This document shows positions 46,661 through 53,717 of a DNA stretch of 64,000 bases, piece by piece. The DNA lies in the NCBI GenBank assembly GCA_003056245.1, contig MVDH01000001.1:615679-679678 (forward strand). The letters are read 5' to 3'. The notes under the pieces were generated by a model. That model worked only from the letters and a program-made list of their open reading frames with translations. It was not told where the DNA came from and did no database searches. How positions within the stretch are numbered: position 1 is the first letter of the stretch; each line of letters starts with the position of its first letter. A program made the translations under genes and the position numbers. The stretch is from Cellvibrio sp. 79 (GTDB lineage Bacteria > Pseudomonadota > Gammaproteobacteria > Pseudomonadales > Cellvibrionaceae).

Positions 46661-47284
46661 ATGTCATTCCGTCAATCTGCAAAAGTTGCTTTGGCTAGCC
46701 TCGCTTTCGCGCTGGTATCTACCCAGGCAATGGCTGAACCGGTTGTTGATAAAGCAGCGCCCGCTTTTTCCGGGAAAGCGGCCGATGGTTCAACCATTAA
46801 TCTGGCCGATTTGAAAGGGAAAACCGTGGTGCTGGAATGGACTAACCACGATTGCCCGTACGTAGTAAAACACTACGATAAAAGCGGTAACATCCCTGCA
46901 TTGCAAAAAGAAGCTGTCGCGCAAGGTGTTGTATGGTTGCAAGTAATTTCATCTGCGCCAGGCAAGCAAGGCAATGTGGATGGAGCAACAGCAATCAGCC
47001 TGAATAAAAAACGCGGTGCGGCTCCATCAAACACTATTCTTGATCCGGAAGGTACTATCGGAAAACTCTACAATGCACAAACCAGCCCGCATTTCTTTAT
47101 CATTAATCCGGAGGGCACGCTTGTTTACAAAGGTGGTGTGGATAGTATTAAAACTGCAAATGAAGCCGATATTCCTAAAGCCAAGCCATACGTAAAAGAA
47201 GCGTTGGAAGCATTAGCTGCCGGTAAGAAAATTCCAAACCCGAGCACTGCGCCATACGGTTGCTCAATTAAATACGCAGGCTAA
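46661..47284 (+). CDS. Periplasmic redoxin/thioredoxin-like protein
   Basis: A 207-residue protein with a signal peptide (ends STQAMAEP). The redoxin fold has VDKAAPAFSGKAADGSTINL, then LEWTNHDCPYVVKHYDKSGN, where the single reactive cysteine replaces a CXXC pair, and SPHFFIINPEGTLVYKGG. A second cysteine occurs near the end (APYGCSIKY). It lies behind the DsbD-like gene and is probably its partner, as a peroxiredoxin-like reductant in the periplasm. AAGGAG precedes the ATG. Confidence 0.85.
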   Translation: MSFRQSAKVALASLAFALVSTQAMAEPVVDKAAPAFSGKAADGSTINLADLKGKTVVLEWTNHDCPYVVKHYDKSGNIPALQKEAVAQGVVWLQVISSAPGKQGNVDGATAISLNKKRGAAPSNTILDPEGTIGKLYNAQTSPHFFIINPEGTLVYKGGVDSIKTANEADIPKAKPYVKEALEALAAGKKIPNPSTAPYGCSIKYAG

Positions 47285-47303
47285 TTATCCCGTTGTATTT
47301 TCT

Positions 47304-47337
47304 AAAAAACGGGTCGCTTTTGCGGCCCGTTTTTTTA
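47304..47337 (+). terminator. Terminator of the redoxin gene
   Basis: A6-CGGGTCGC and GCGGCCCG-T7 form a stem with one mismatch and a short loop. Confidence 0.88.
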
Positions 47338-47523
47338 TCAGCAATTGACTGTTGCCATATCAGCATGTTTATTATTTTTATGTTTTAAAATAAACAGCTG
47401 GTATTTTTTCGAGTAAGTAATCTGTCGTTATTACTTCAAAAATTCTCATAAAATCAAACGTTTAATTTTTTCTGCATTAGAAATCACAATCCTTTTCAAT
47501 TCTGGCTCAATACTTGCGATAAC

Positions 47524-47688
47524 ACCTTGCCGATTAATGACCGGCAAGGCGAACCCTATCGCCTTTGCCCGTGAAAGCCGGTTGCACTTGTTGCTCGACA
47601 TGTTGTTTTTGCGGGCACAGGGACGGTAGCGACGCCTAACGCTAATCTTGACCGGCGAAGGCCCACAACACCGGAGCCGGTCTTTTTT
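47524..47688 (+). ncRNA. Possible small RNA or structured leader
   Basis: Seen in order: CCTTGCCG/CGGCAAGG (47524-47548, 9-base loop), GCGA/TCGC (47548-47561), then GACCGGC (47650) pairing with GCCGGTC (47676) directly before T6 (47683-47688), which is a terminator-like end. A TTGACT hexamer at 47345 could start a transcript. The next gene starts 60 bases after the T-run, so this is either a short RNA or an attenuating leader. It matches no RNA family that I recognise. Confidence 0.35.
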
Positions 47689-47747
47689 CGGCCTTAACTT
47701 TCTTGCCATACTTTTATTTCAATTAAAGCCTTTGAGGAACCAGGTTT

Positions 47748-48746
47748 ATGATGAATTCTTTTCCGCGTTTGCCAAACCCGTTGGGCAAAGCCATTAAACA
47801 TTTGGTTGCTGCTGCATTAGTTGCGCCCGTATTTATTTCGGCAGCAGCATTTGCTGTCGATGCAAAAACGCCGGCAATTCCCGGCGTTGTTAAAGAAGGT
47901 ACTGCGGTACAATTTATCAAGGAAGGCTTTGAAGGCACCGAAGGACCTATTGCTGCACCGGATGGCAGTTTTTTATTTACTGAAACGCGCGCAAATCGCA
48001 TCACCAAAATTGCACCGGACAATACCATTTCCACCTTTTTGGAAAATTCAAACGGCTCCAACGGTTTGGCATTTGCACCTAATGGCGATTTGATTACTGT
48101 GCAGGTCAACAACAATCAAGTAGGGGTAGTGTATCCAAAAGGCCGCGAAAAAGTTCTGGTAAAAGATTTTGAAGGTCAGGGCTTCCAGCGCACCAATGAT
48201 TTGGTCCTGGCAAAAAATGGCGGTGTTTATTTTACCGATAGCGGCCCCGGCCAGGATGTGAAAGCTGAACCAAAAACCGGTGTGTATTACATCAGCCCTG
48301 AAGGTAAAACCAAACGCGTTGTTGGCATCAATGAAATTGAGCGTCCCAACGGCATTCAATTAAGCCGCGATGAAAAAACACTGTACGTTGCTAACACTGG
48401 CGGCGAATACGTATTGTCCTATGCAATCAAAGCCGATGGCTCATTAAGTGATCGTAAAAACTTTGCGAAAATCCCTAACGGCCTGCAAAAAAATGAGCAA
48501 GGTGCATTATCCAGTGGTGCTGATGGTTTAGCGATTGATGCGGACGGCCGTTTGTACGTAACCTCTAACACGGGTGTTGATGTATTTGATGATAAAGGTA
48601 AATTCCTTGGTGGAATCCCCGTGCCGCATAAACCCCAAAATGTCGCTTTCGCCGGTAAAGATAAGAAAACCCTTTATATCGTGGGCCGCGGTGCGGCGTA
48701 TAAAGTAGATGTGTTGACTGCCGGTTTTGCCGGACGTGTTAAATAG
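47748..48746 (+). CDS. SMP-30/gluconolactonase-like secreted beta-propeller protein
   Basis: A 332-residue protein; the N-terminus (VAAALVAPVFISAAAFAVDA) is a secretion signal. The propeller has FEGTEGPIAAPDGSFLFTET, the line NGSNGLAFAPNGDLI, the lactonase signature RTNDLVLAKNGGVYFTDSGP, IERPNGIQLSRDEKTLYVAN, and GADGLAIDADGRLYV. Metal-binding Glu, Asn and Asp of the family are present. It may hydrolyse a sugar lactone in the periplasm; substrate unknown. GAGG precedes the start, where two ATG codons are adjacent. Confidence 0.86.
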   Translation: MMNSFPRLPNPLGKAIKHLVAAALVAPVFISAAAFAVDAKTPAIPGVVKEGTAVQFIKEGFEGTEGPIAAPDGSFLFTETRANRITKIAPDNTISTFLENSNGSNGLAFAPNGDLITVQVNNNQVGVVYPKGREKVLVKDFEGQGFQRTNDLVLAKNGGVYFTDSGPGQDVKAEPKTGVYYISPEGKTKRVVGINEIERPNGIQLSRDEKTLYVANTGGEYVLSYAIKADGSLSDRKNFAKIPNGLQKNEQGALSSGADGLAIDADGRLYVTSNTGVDVFDDKGKFLGGIPVPHKPQNVAFAGKDKKTLYIVGRGAAYKVDVLTAGFAGRVK

Positions 48747-48783
48747 TATTGAAAAACTAATGCCTTTTAGTTGTCCCTATGTT

Positions 48784-48811
48784 GCTGGCAGTGTCCCTGC
48801 CAGCTTTTTTT
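48784..48811 (+). terminator. Terminator of the SMP-30-like gene
   Basis: GCTGGCAG and CTGCCAGC form an 8-bp stem with loop TGTCC, followed by T7. It lies inside the longer reading of the next gene and so supports the later start at 48833. Confidence 0.9.
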
Positions 48812-48832
48812 ATAATGTCCAGGGAGCCTGCA

Positions 48833-49726
48833 ATGACTCGCAAAACAGCTGACGATTTTCATCCGGAAGTATTAAAACTTTTTGATCAATATGTTCACGG
48901 TCAGGCATCGCGGCGCGATTTCCTTACCGGTGCGGCCAAATATGCGGCGCTTGCCGGCGTCACTGCCACTGGCTTGCTTGCAGCTCTCACCCCGCAATTT
49001 GCAGCAGCACAACAAGTAAAACCTGACGATTCACGCATCAAGGCGACTTACGTAGAAATTGATTCGCCAAATGGCAACGGCAAGGTACGCGGTTATCTGG
49101 TGAAGCCTGCAAAAGTAACTGGAAAATTACCAACCGTATTGGTTGTGCACGAAAATCGTGGCTTAAATCCCCATATTGAAGATATTACTCGTCGCATTGC
49201 CCTGGATAACTTTATTGCCTTTGCACCGGACGCATTGTTTACGTTGGGTGGATATCCCGGTGATGAAGATAAAGCACGCGAATTGTTTCAGAAGCTCGAT
49301 CAAACCAAAACCCAGGAAGATTTTGTCAACGCCGCTAATTATCTGAAAAAATTGCCAGATGCAAATGGCAAAGTCGGTGCTGTTGGGTTCTGCTACGGCG
49401 GAGGAATTTCCAATTTCCTCGCCACCCGTTTGCCGGATTTGGGAGCTGCTGTACCTTTCTATGGTCGTCAGCCAGACGCAGCTGATGTTGCAAAAATCAA
49501 AGCACCATTATTGATTCATTATGCTGGTGTGGATGAGCGTATTAATGCCGGTTGGCCTGCTTATGAAGCTGCGTTGAAAGCGTCTAAAGTCAATTACCAG
49601 GCATTTATCTATGAAGGAGCGCAGCACGGTTTTAATAACGATACGACACCGCGTTTTGATGAAAAAGCGGCCAAACTGGCGTGGGGTAGAACTATCGATT
49701 TTTTCAACAAGCACTTGCGTGCGTGA
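48833..49726 (+). CDS. Tat-exported dienelactone hydrolase family protein
   Basis: A 297-residue alpha/beta hydrolase. The ATG at 48833 has AGGGAG 7 bases upstream. A twin-arginine signal lies at ~25-55 (SRRDFLTGAAKYAALAGV). The dienelactone hydrolase triad is visible: cysteine in GAVGFCYGGGISNF, aspartate in YAGVDERINAGW and histidine in EGAQHGFNN. The line VLVVHENRGLNPHIEDITRR is standard for the family. It hydrolyses an ester or lactone in the periplasm; substrate unknown. A neighbouring lactonase-like gene suggests related substrates. Confidence 0.9.
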   Translation: MTRKTADDFHPEVLKLFDQYVHGQASRRDFLTGAAKYAALAGVTATGLLAALTPQFAAAQQVKPDDSRIKATYVEIDSPNGNGKVRGYLVKPAKVTGKLPTVLVVHENRGLNPHIEDITRRIALDNFIAFAPDALFTLGGYPGDEDKARELFQKLDQTKTQEDFVNAANYLKKLPDANGKVGAVGFCYGGGISNFLATRLPDLGAAVPFYGRQPDAADVAKIKAPLLIHYAGVDERINAGWPAYEAALKASKVNYQAFIYEGAQHGFNNDTTPRFDEKAAKLAWGRTIDFFNKHLRA

Positions 49727-49768
49727 TGCTAGCGGTATTTAGCATCGCTCAATTATTTTTCTTAACGA

Positions 49769-49800
49769 AACCCCATTGCAGAAGTGTGATGGGGTTTTTT
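49769..49800 (+). terminator. Terminator of the hydrolase gene
   Basis: AACCCCAT and ATGGGGTT form an 8-bp stem with a 12-base loop, followed by TTTT. Confidence 0.82.
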
Positions 49801-49980
49801 ATGTATCGCAAAAATCATCATTTTCCTGTTTAAATCCGGTCATTTGCCGTTGGTTTTTCTGCTTATAAATAAACAGTTTTCTCGTTATTAATCTTTGCAT
49901 GCAATTCCGCTGTTTCAGTTATTACAAAAAATCCTTAGAAATCAAATCGCTAAACGAAATTTTAAAAATAATGTAGAAAA

Positions 49981-50001
49981 AGCAACAGAAATTCTGTTGC
50001 T
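49981..50001. promoter_or_regulatory. 21-base perfect inverted repeat
   Basis: AGCAACAGAA and TTCTGTTGCT flank a single A. Its last base is the first base of the sigma-54 element, so a bound protein would abut or block RNA polymerase. Confidence 0.65.
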
Positions 50002-50016
50002 GGTATGGCGCTTGCT
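50001..50016 (+). promoter_or_regulatory. Sigma-54 (-24/-12) promoter of the rhodanese operon
   Basis: TGGTATGGCGCTTGCT matches 10 of 12 defined bases with intact -12 TTGCT and GG-N10-GC spacing. The gene start lies 93 bases downstream. Confidence 0.5.
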
Positions 50017-50108
50017 CTACCGGGTTTATACAGAGTGTTTTTGTGATGCCCCTGTGAGGACATAGATGCTCTGTTAGCTATCTCTTAATTCGTTTAGGAA
50101 TTCCTGTT

Positions 50109-50576
50109 ATGAAATTGTTTGTGAAATTACTGGCGATAATCACCCTTGTTGTTGCTGCTCCGGGCTTTGCACAAGATGCTACTAAAACGGCACAACCTGC
50201 AGCGAAATATGAAGCGAAAAGTCCGAAGTTAAATCGTGTACAAATTGAGAAATTGTTAGCCAATCCGGAACAGCTGGTGCTTATTGATCTACGTCGTCCG
50301 GATGAGTTAAGCAGAATCGGCGGCTTTGCCGTTTATCTCAGCATTCAATTAGCTGATCTGGAAAAGAACCTCGCGTTTATTCCTAAAGACCGCACCATAG
50401 TGACCGTTTCCAATCACGCCGGGCGTGCGTTGCGTGGCGCGGATCTATTGGCAGAAAAAGGTTTTAACGTGGCTGGCGCTGCCGGTATACAGGATTACGA
50501 AGAAGAGGGTGGTTGGGTAAACCGTGTGGCCGCTCCTGTGAAGAAAGAATTTACGAATTTATTTCCTAATGATTAA
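50109..50576 (+). CDS. Periplasmic rhodanese-like protein lacking the catalytic cysteine
   Basis: A 155-residue secreted protein; the signal ends VVAAPGFAQ. The rhodanese fold has LVLIDLRRPDELSRIGGFAV and RTIVTVSNHAGRALRGADLL. The active-site loop CXXGXR is replaced by NHAGRA, so there is no cysteine to carry sulfur and normal sulfurtransferase activity is unlikely. It may bind a partner or sense. First of five closely spaced genes (gaps 27 to 75 bases). Confidence 0.82.
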   Translation: MKLFVKLLAIITLVVAAPGFAQDATKTAQPAAKYEAKSPKLNRVQIEKLLANPEQLVLIDLRRPDELSRIGGFAVYLSIQLADLEKNLAFIPKDRTIVTVSNHAGRALRGADLLAEKGFNVAGAAGIQDYEEEGGWVNRVAAPVKKEFTNLFPND

Positions 50577-50603
50577 TGTCCTCGAATCAATTTAATTGCG
50601 TTA

Positions 50604-51116
50604 ATGAGTCAAAAAATGAGTGCCTCCGATTTATTGCAAACTATGTATGACTCACCGCTGGGAACATCCCTGGCCGAGTCGCTTTATGTGTATCCGTTGG
50701 TGGAAGGAACTCATCTGTTAAGCCTTGCATTGTCATTTGGATTAATTGTGCTGACTGATTTGCGCTTGACGGGATTTATTTTTAAAACTTTACCTGTGCA
50801 TATTCTGCTGCATCAATTGCGCCCCTGGCTAATAGGTGGATTCACTATCACTTTTGCAACCGGAATCTTACTAACCTTTGCTGCTGGCCCTGGTTTGGTT
50901 GAAGCTCCCATCTTTCCGCTGAAGCTGCTATTTATTTTTCTCGCCGGTTTAAATGCGCTTTGGTTTGAATTGAAATTTGGTCGGAATGCGGGTGAGTGGG
51001 GGGCTGAGGCGGTATTGCCAGCCGGTGCGCAAGTAGCGGGTTGGATTTCGTTGGTAAGCTGGAGCCTCGTTGTGATCTTAGGTCGATTAATTCCCTATCT
51101 TGATTCCGGTTTCTAA
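50604..51116 (+). CDS. DUF6644-like membrane protein (first of two)
   Basis: A 170-residue protein with four or five membrane segments. The first has YVYPLVEGTHLLSLALSFGL, with a histidine inside the membrane, followed by DLRLTGF. Another line is LRPWLIGGFTITFATGILLT. The histidines in hydrophobic segments resemble heme ligands of membrane cytochromes, which is inference. It is related to the next gene (shared H..G..L...NLRLLG-like line), pointing to tandem duplication. Start uncertain: a second ATG at 50616 is in frame. Confidence 0.68.
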   Translation: MSQKMSASDLLQTMYDSPLGTSLAESLYVYPLVEGTHLLSLALSFGLIVLTDLRLTGFIFKTLPVHILLHQLRPWLIGGFTITFATGILLTFAAGPGLVEAPIFPLKLLFIFLAGLNALWFELKFGRNAGEWGAEAVLPAGAQVAGWISLVSWSLVVILGRLIPYLDSGF

Positions 51117-51182
51117 TTAAAAGCCGGTGGCTTCTTAATATGCATTAGCGAAAGGCAAGCCGGTGAAAACGAAGAGATAAAC

Positions 51183-51662
51183 ATGAGTACAGAAACAATT
51201 TTTCAAGCAATTCAAAATAGCAGTGTTGCAGTTTCCCTGGGGCAGGCTCCGTTAATTTTCGGCATCCTGGCCCAGCTATTCCATATTGCCGGTTTGGTAT
51301 TGGTGCTCACTTCAATCCTGTTAGTGAATTTGCGCTTGTTAGGTGTGGGATTGATCCATTTCACTGCGCCGCAATTAGCCAATTACACCAAGCCATTTGT
51401 CTTAACCGGCTTGGTATTTCTGGTGTTGTCCGGTGTGTTTATGCTCGCGCCCAGTGCGGCGTTATACGAACCCAATCCCGCCTTCTGGTTCAAGATGAAA
51501 TTATTTGTGGTGGCATTGGTAATTCAATATTCACTGTATCGCAAAGTCGCTACGGCAGAAAATCCCCGGCGCTGGCTCGCCATTTTCACCGCAATTATTT
51601 CGCTCCTGTTGTGGTTTGGTGTAGGGCTTGCGGGCAGGGCGATAGGATTCATCGCTGCATAG
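51183..51662 (+). CDS. DUF6644-like membrane protein (second of two)
   Basis: A 159-residue membrane protein, distant paralogue of the gene before. It has AQLFHIAGLVLVLTSILLVN then LRLLGVG, and TKPFVLTGLVFLVLSGVFML then FWFKMKLFVVALVIQY, matching the order of segments in its neighbour. A membrane histidine is kept. The pair could form a heterodimer that moves electrons to or from the CXXCH lipoprotein encoded downstream. Confidence 0.68.
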   Translation: MSTETIFQAIQNSSVAVSLGQAPLIFGILAQLFHIAGLVLVLTSILLVNLRLLGVGLIHFTAPQLANYTKPFVLTGLVFLVLSGVFMLAPSAALYEPNPAFWFKMKLFVVALVIQYSLYRKVATAENPRRWLAIFTAIISLLLWFGVGLAGRAIGFIAA

Positions 51663-51737
51663 ACAATTCAAAAAATCGCAAAAAATTATTAATTCAGAAA
51701 TTTATTTTTTAACACTAAAGACCAAGAGGAAATAACG

Positions 51738-52460
51738 ATGAAATTGAAAACCCTTGCCCTGTGTACCAGTTTGTTTTCTGCTGGTATTGCTTTTTCCAGT
51801 TTACCGGTCGCAGCGCAGCAACCACCACGTCCGCAGGCGCCGCAAATTACCCCAGAAGAAGCGTTGCAAAAATTCAGTTTTTTTACCACCAGCACAGGTC
51901 TTGGTAAAGGCGCAAATTTGGGTGGTTTGGCGGGCGCTGATGCCCATTGCCAGGCGCTTGCCAAAGCGGCCGGTGCGGGCAATAAAACCTGGCGCGCTTA
52001 CTTAAGTACACAAGCTGCTGATGGCAAACCTGCTATCAACGCGCGCGATCGTATTGGTAAAGGTCCATGGTACAACGTGAAGGGTGCATTGATTGCAAAC
52101 GATGTTGGCCATCTGCATGGCGATACCCTGGCGCAAGCACAATTGGGTAGCAACCTTACGCGCAACCAGGCGTTAACTGAAAAAGGTGAGCGCGTATTGG
52201 GTGCTGGTGATACTCCAAATCAACACGATATTCTTACTGGTTCAAAAACGGATGGAACGGCATTTACCGATTCGGCTGACCATACCTGTAAAAACTACAC
52301 CAGCAATGCGACTGATGGCTCGGTACAAGTAGGTCACTTTGATCGCACCGGTGGTGGCAATGCATCCTGGAACTCTGCGCACCCAAGCCGTGGTTGCACC
52401 CAGGAAAATCTGGTTGGCACTGGTGGTGCAGGTTTGTTCTATTGCTTTGTTGCCAATTAA
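51738..52460 (+). CDS. Secreted lectin-like protein
   Basis: A 240-residue secreted protein (signal ends SSLPVAAQ). A short proline-rich stretch leads to FSFFTTSTGLGKGANLGGLA, then GADAHCQALAKAAGAGNKTW and RAYLSTQAADGKPAINARDR. Four further cysteines include HTCKNY, SRGCTQENL and LFYCF, arranged as in a C-type-lectin-like fold. Family members are often called lectins in databases, but binding is unproven. It is fourth in the operon. Confidence 0.72.
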   Translation: MKLKTLALCTSLFSAGIAFSSLPVAAQQPPRPQAPQITPEEALQKFSFFTTSTGLGKGANLGGLAGADAHCQALAKAAGAGNKTWRAYLSTQAADGKPAINARDRIGKGPWYNVKGALIANDVGHLHGDTLAQAQLGSNLTRNQALTEKGERVLGAGDTPNQHDILTGSKTDGTAFTDSADHTCKNYTSNATDGSVQVGHFDRTGGGNASWNSAHPSRGCTQENLVGTGGAGLFYCFVAN

Positions 52461-52532
52461 TTTGCGCTGCTGGTTCAGCGGCACCGTTATTGGTAATAAC
52501 GCTTTAATAAAAGATATTGAGTTGAAAAGTGT

Positions 52533-53177
52533 ATGAAAAAAATGCAGCGTAAATTGAATTTGGTTGCAACGCTTGCGCTGCTAGTGTCTACCTCTGCTTG
52601 CACTGAACAAGCAGAGGTGGCTGCGACACCTGCTACTGATAAACCGACACTGGTCGTCGAGTCGAGTGTCGCCCAGACGAATGTCGCCCAGACGAGTGTC
52701 GCCCAGACGAATTTCAGGCCGCAGGCAACACTACAAGAAATTATGCTGTCGGTCATTGATCCCAATATTGATCCTATCTGGAATTCCATTTCTACCGTAA
52801 GCACTGCTGAAGGTGTGGAGGAAATTCGTCCGCAAACTGATGAGGATTGGTTAACGCTACGCAACCATGCGATTACCTTGCGGGAAGTGGCTAATTTGTT
52901 AGTAATTCCGGGCCGTAAGGTTGCACATCCGGAAGTGAGTACCTCTACGCATCACACGGAGCTACATGCAGAAGCGATTGAAGCGTTAATTAAAGCGCAA
53001 TGGCCAATATTTATAGAGCGCGCCCACGCTTTACAGGATGCTGCCGATTTAGCAGTTAAGGCGATCGACGCAAAAGATGTAGATAGGCTGGAAGAGGTGG
53101 GCGGTATTATCGAGCACACCTGCGAAACCTGCCATTCTCAATTCTGGTATCCGGATGACAAGCATCCAGGTAATTAA
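52533..53177 (+). CDS. Lipoprotein with a C-terminal CXXCH heme motif
   Basis: A 214-residue protein with a lipobox (LLVSTSAC, cysteine ~23), so it is membrane-anchored in the periplasm. A low-complexity stretch follows with a tandem repeat (SVAQTNVAQTSVAQT). The body is helical (ANLLVIPGRKVAHPE, ALIKAQWPIFIERAHALQDA). The end has HTCETCHSQFWYP, residues 197-201, a covalent heme c site placed at the C-terminus as in cytochrome c-prime-like four-helix proteins. It is the last gene of the operon and fits an electron-transfer role with the two membrane proteins. Confidence 0.8.
   Translation: MKKMQRKLNLVATLALLVSTSACTEQAEVAATPATDKPTLVVESSVAQTNVAQTSVAQTNFRPQATLQEIMLSVIDPNIDPIWNSISTVSTAEGVEEIRPQTDEDWLTLRNHAITLREVANLLVIPGRKVAHPEVSTSTHHTELHAEAIEALIKAQWPIFIERAHALQDAADLAVKAIDAKDVDRLEEVGGIIEHTCETCHSQFWYPDDKHPGN
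52665..52709 (+). repeat. Three 15-base in-frame tandem repeats
   Basis: Units AGTGTCGCCCAGACG, AATGTCGCCCAGACG and AGTGTCGCCCAGACG encode a VAQT-type linker. Copy number may vary between strains without frameshift. Confidence 0.85.
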
Positions 53178-53185
53178 ATGAGTGA

Positions 53186-53217
53186 TTGCCAATTGCATGT
53201 TGCGATTGGCAATTTTT
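53186..53217 (+). terminator. Terminator of the rhodanese operon
   Basis: TTGCCAAT and ATTGGCAA form an 8-bp stem, followed by TTTTT. Confidence 0.85.
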
Positions 53218-53352
53218 CCTGTTTATTTTCCACCAGTTGATAGTTGCCAATTTATTAAATATTGTTTAATTCCCATCAAAAAAATTCGCTTCATACTTAA
53301 CACCCTGTAATTTTTCCCTGCAACCCCTGATTAAAACGTTATTTTTTCTGGC

Positions 53353-53368
53353 TGGCGCGGTTGTTGCA
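53353..53368 (+). promoter_or_regulatory. Sigma-54 (-24/-12) promoter of the PepSY operon
   Basis: TGGCGCGGTTGTTGCA matches 11 of 12 defined bases with GG-N10-GC spacing. Start of transcription near 53379 leaves a 20-base leader with GGAG before the ATG. Confidence 0.65.
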
Positions 53369-53399
53369 CTCTGCAAAATACTTTTTGGAGATGTGAATT

Positions 53400-53699
53400 A
53401 TGGCTACTAATAAAAAATCATCTGAGGAAGATTTAACGCGTTATCGCTGGGAAGTCTTCGGCCGTTGCCTGATTGCCGTGGTTGGTGGTTATGCTTTTAC
53501 CATTGCCTTGCGTATTTTTTTAACCCAGGCATTACCCATCGCTAAAAGCAGCGCGGTGATGACAGCTAATTTGCTGAGCTTTGCAATTTACACCATTGCC
53601 ATTATCTGGGTTTTTTCCGTTAAAGCGTTTCGTCAACTCTGGTGGGGTTTGGCTGGTAGTACCATTTTTTTAGTATTTGTACTTTTATTTTTAGAATAA
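53400..53699 (+). CDS. DUF3649-type small membrane protein
   Basis: A 99-residue protein with three hydrophobic segments (GRCLIAVVGGYAFTIALRIF, VMTANLLSFAIYTIAIIWVF and GSTIFLVFVLLFL). It precedes a PepSY protein and a DUF3325 protein, the usual three-gene unit linked to iron or siderophore uptake in proteobacteria. Its exact role is unknown. Confidence 0.8.
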   Translation: MATNKKSSEEDLTRYRWEVFGRCLIAVVGGYAFTIALRIFLTQALPIAKSSAVMTANLLSFAIYTIAIIWVFSVKAFRQLWWGLAGSTIFLVFVLLFLE

Positions 53700-53717
53700 C
53701 GTTAGAGGGCTTAATCG

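Larger units (their letters stand above)
47285..47747. other. Gap with terminator and possible structured RNA
   Basis: After the redoxin terminator, 47341-47747 has no convincing coding frame. A reverse frame of 87 codons (47446-47709) is arginine-rich with no domain and looks accidental. The right half holds clear inverted repeats, listed separately. Confidence 0.5.
49727..50108. other. Gap with terminator, inverted repeat and sigma-54 element
   Basis: This 382-base space holds the hydrolase terminator at 49769-49800, an A+T-rich middle, a 21-base inverted repeat at 49981-50001 and a -24/-12 element at 50001-50016 before the rhodanese-like gene. Confidence 0.6.

Noticed and set aside
47446-47709. 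An 87-codon reverse frame between the redoxin and SMP-30-like genes
   Set aside because: The product is arginine/lysine-rich with no recognisable domain, and the DNA is better explained by RNA-like inverted repeats.
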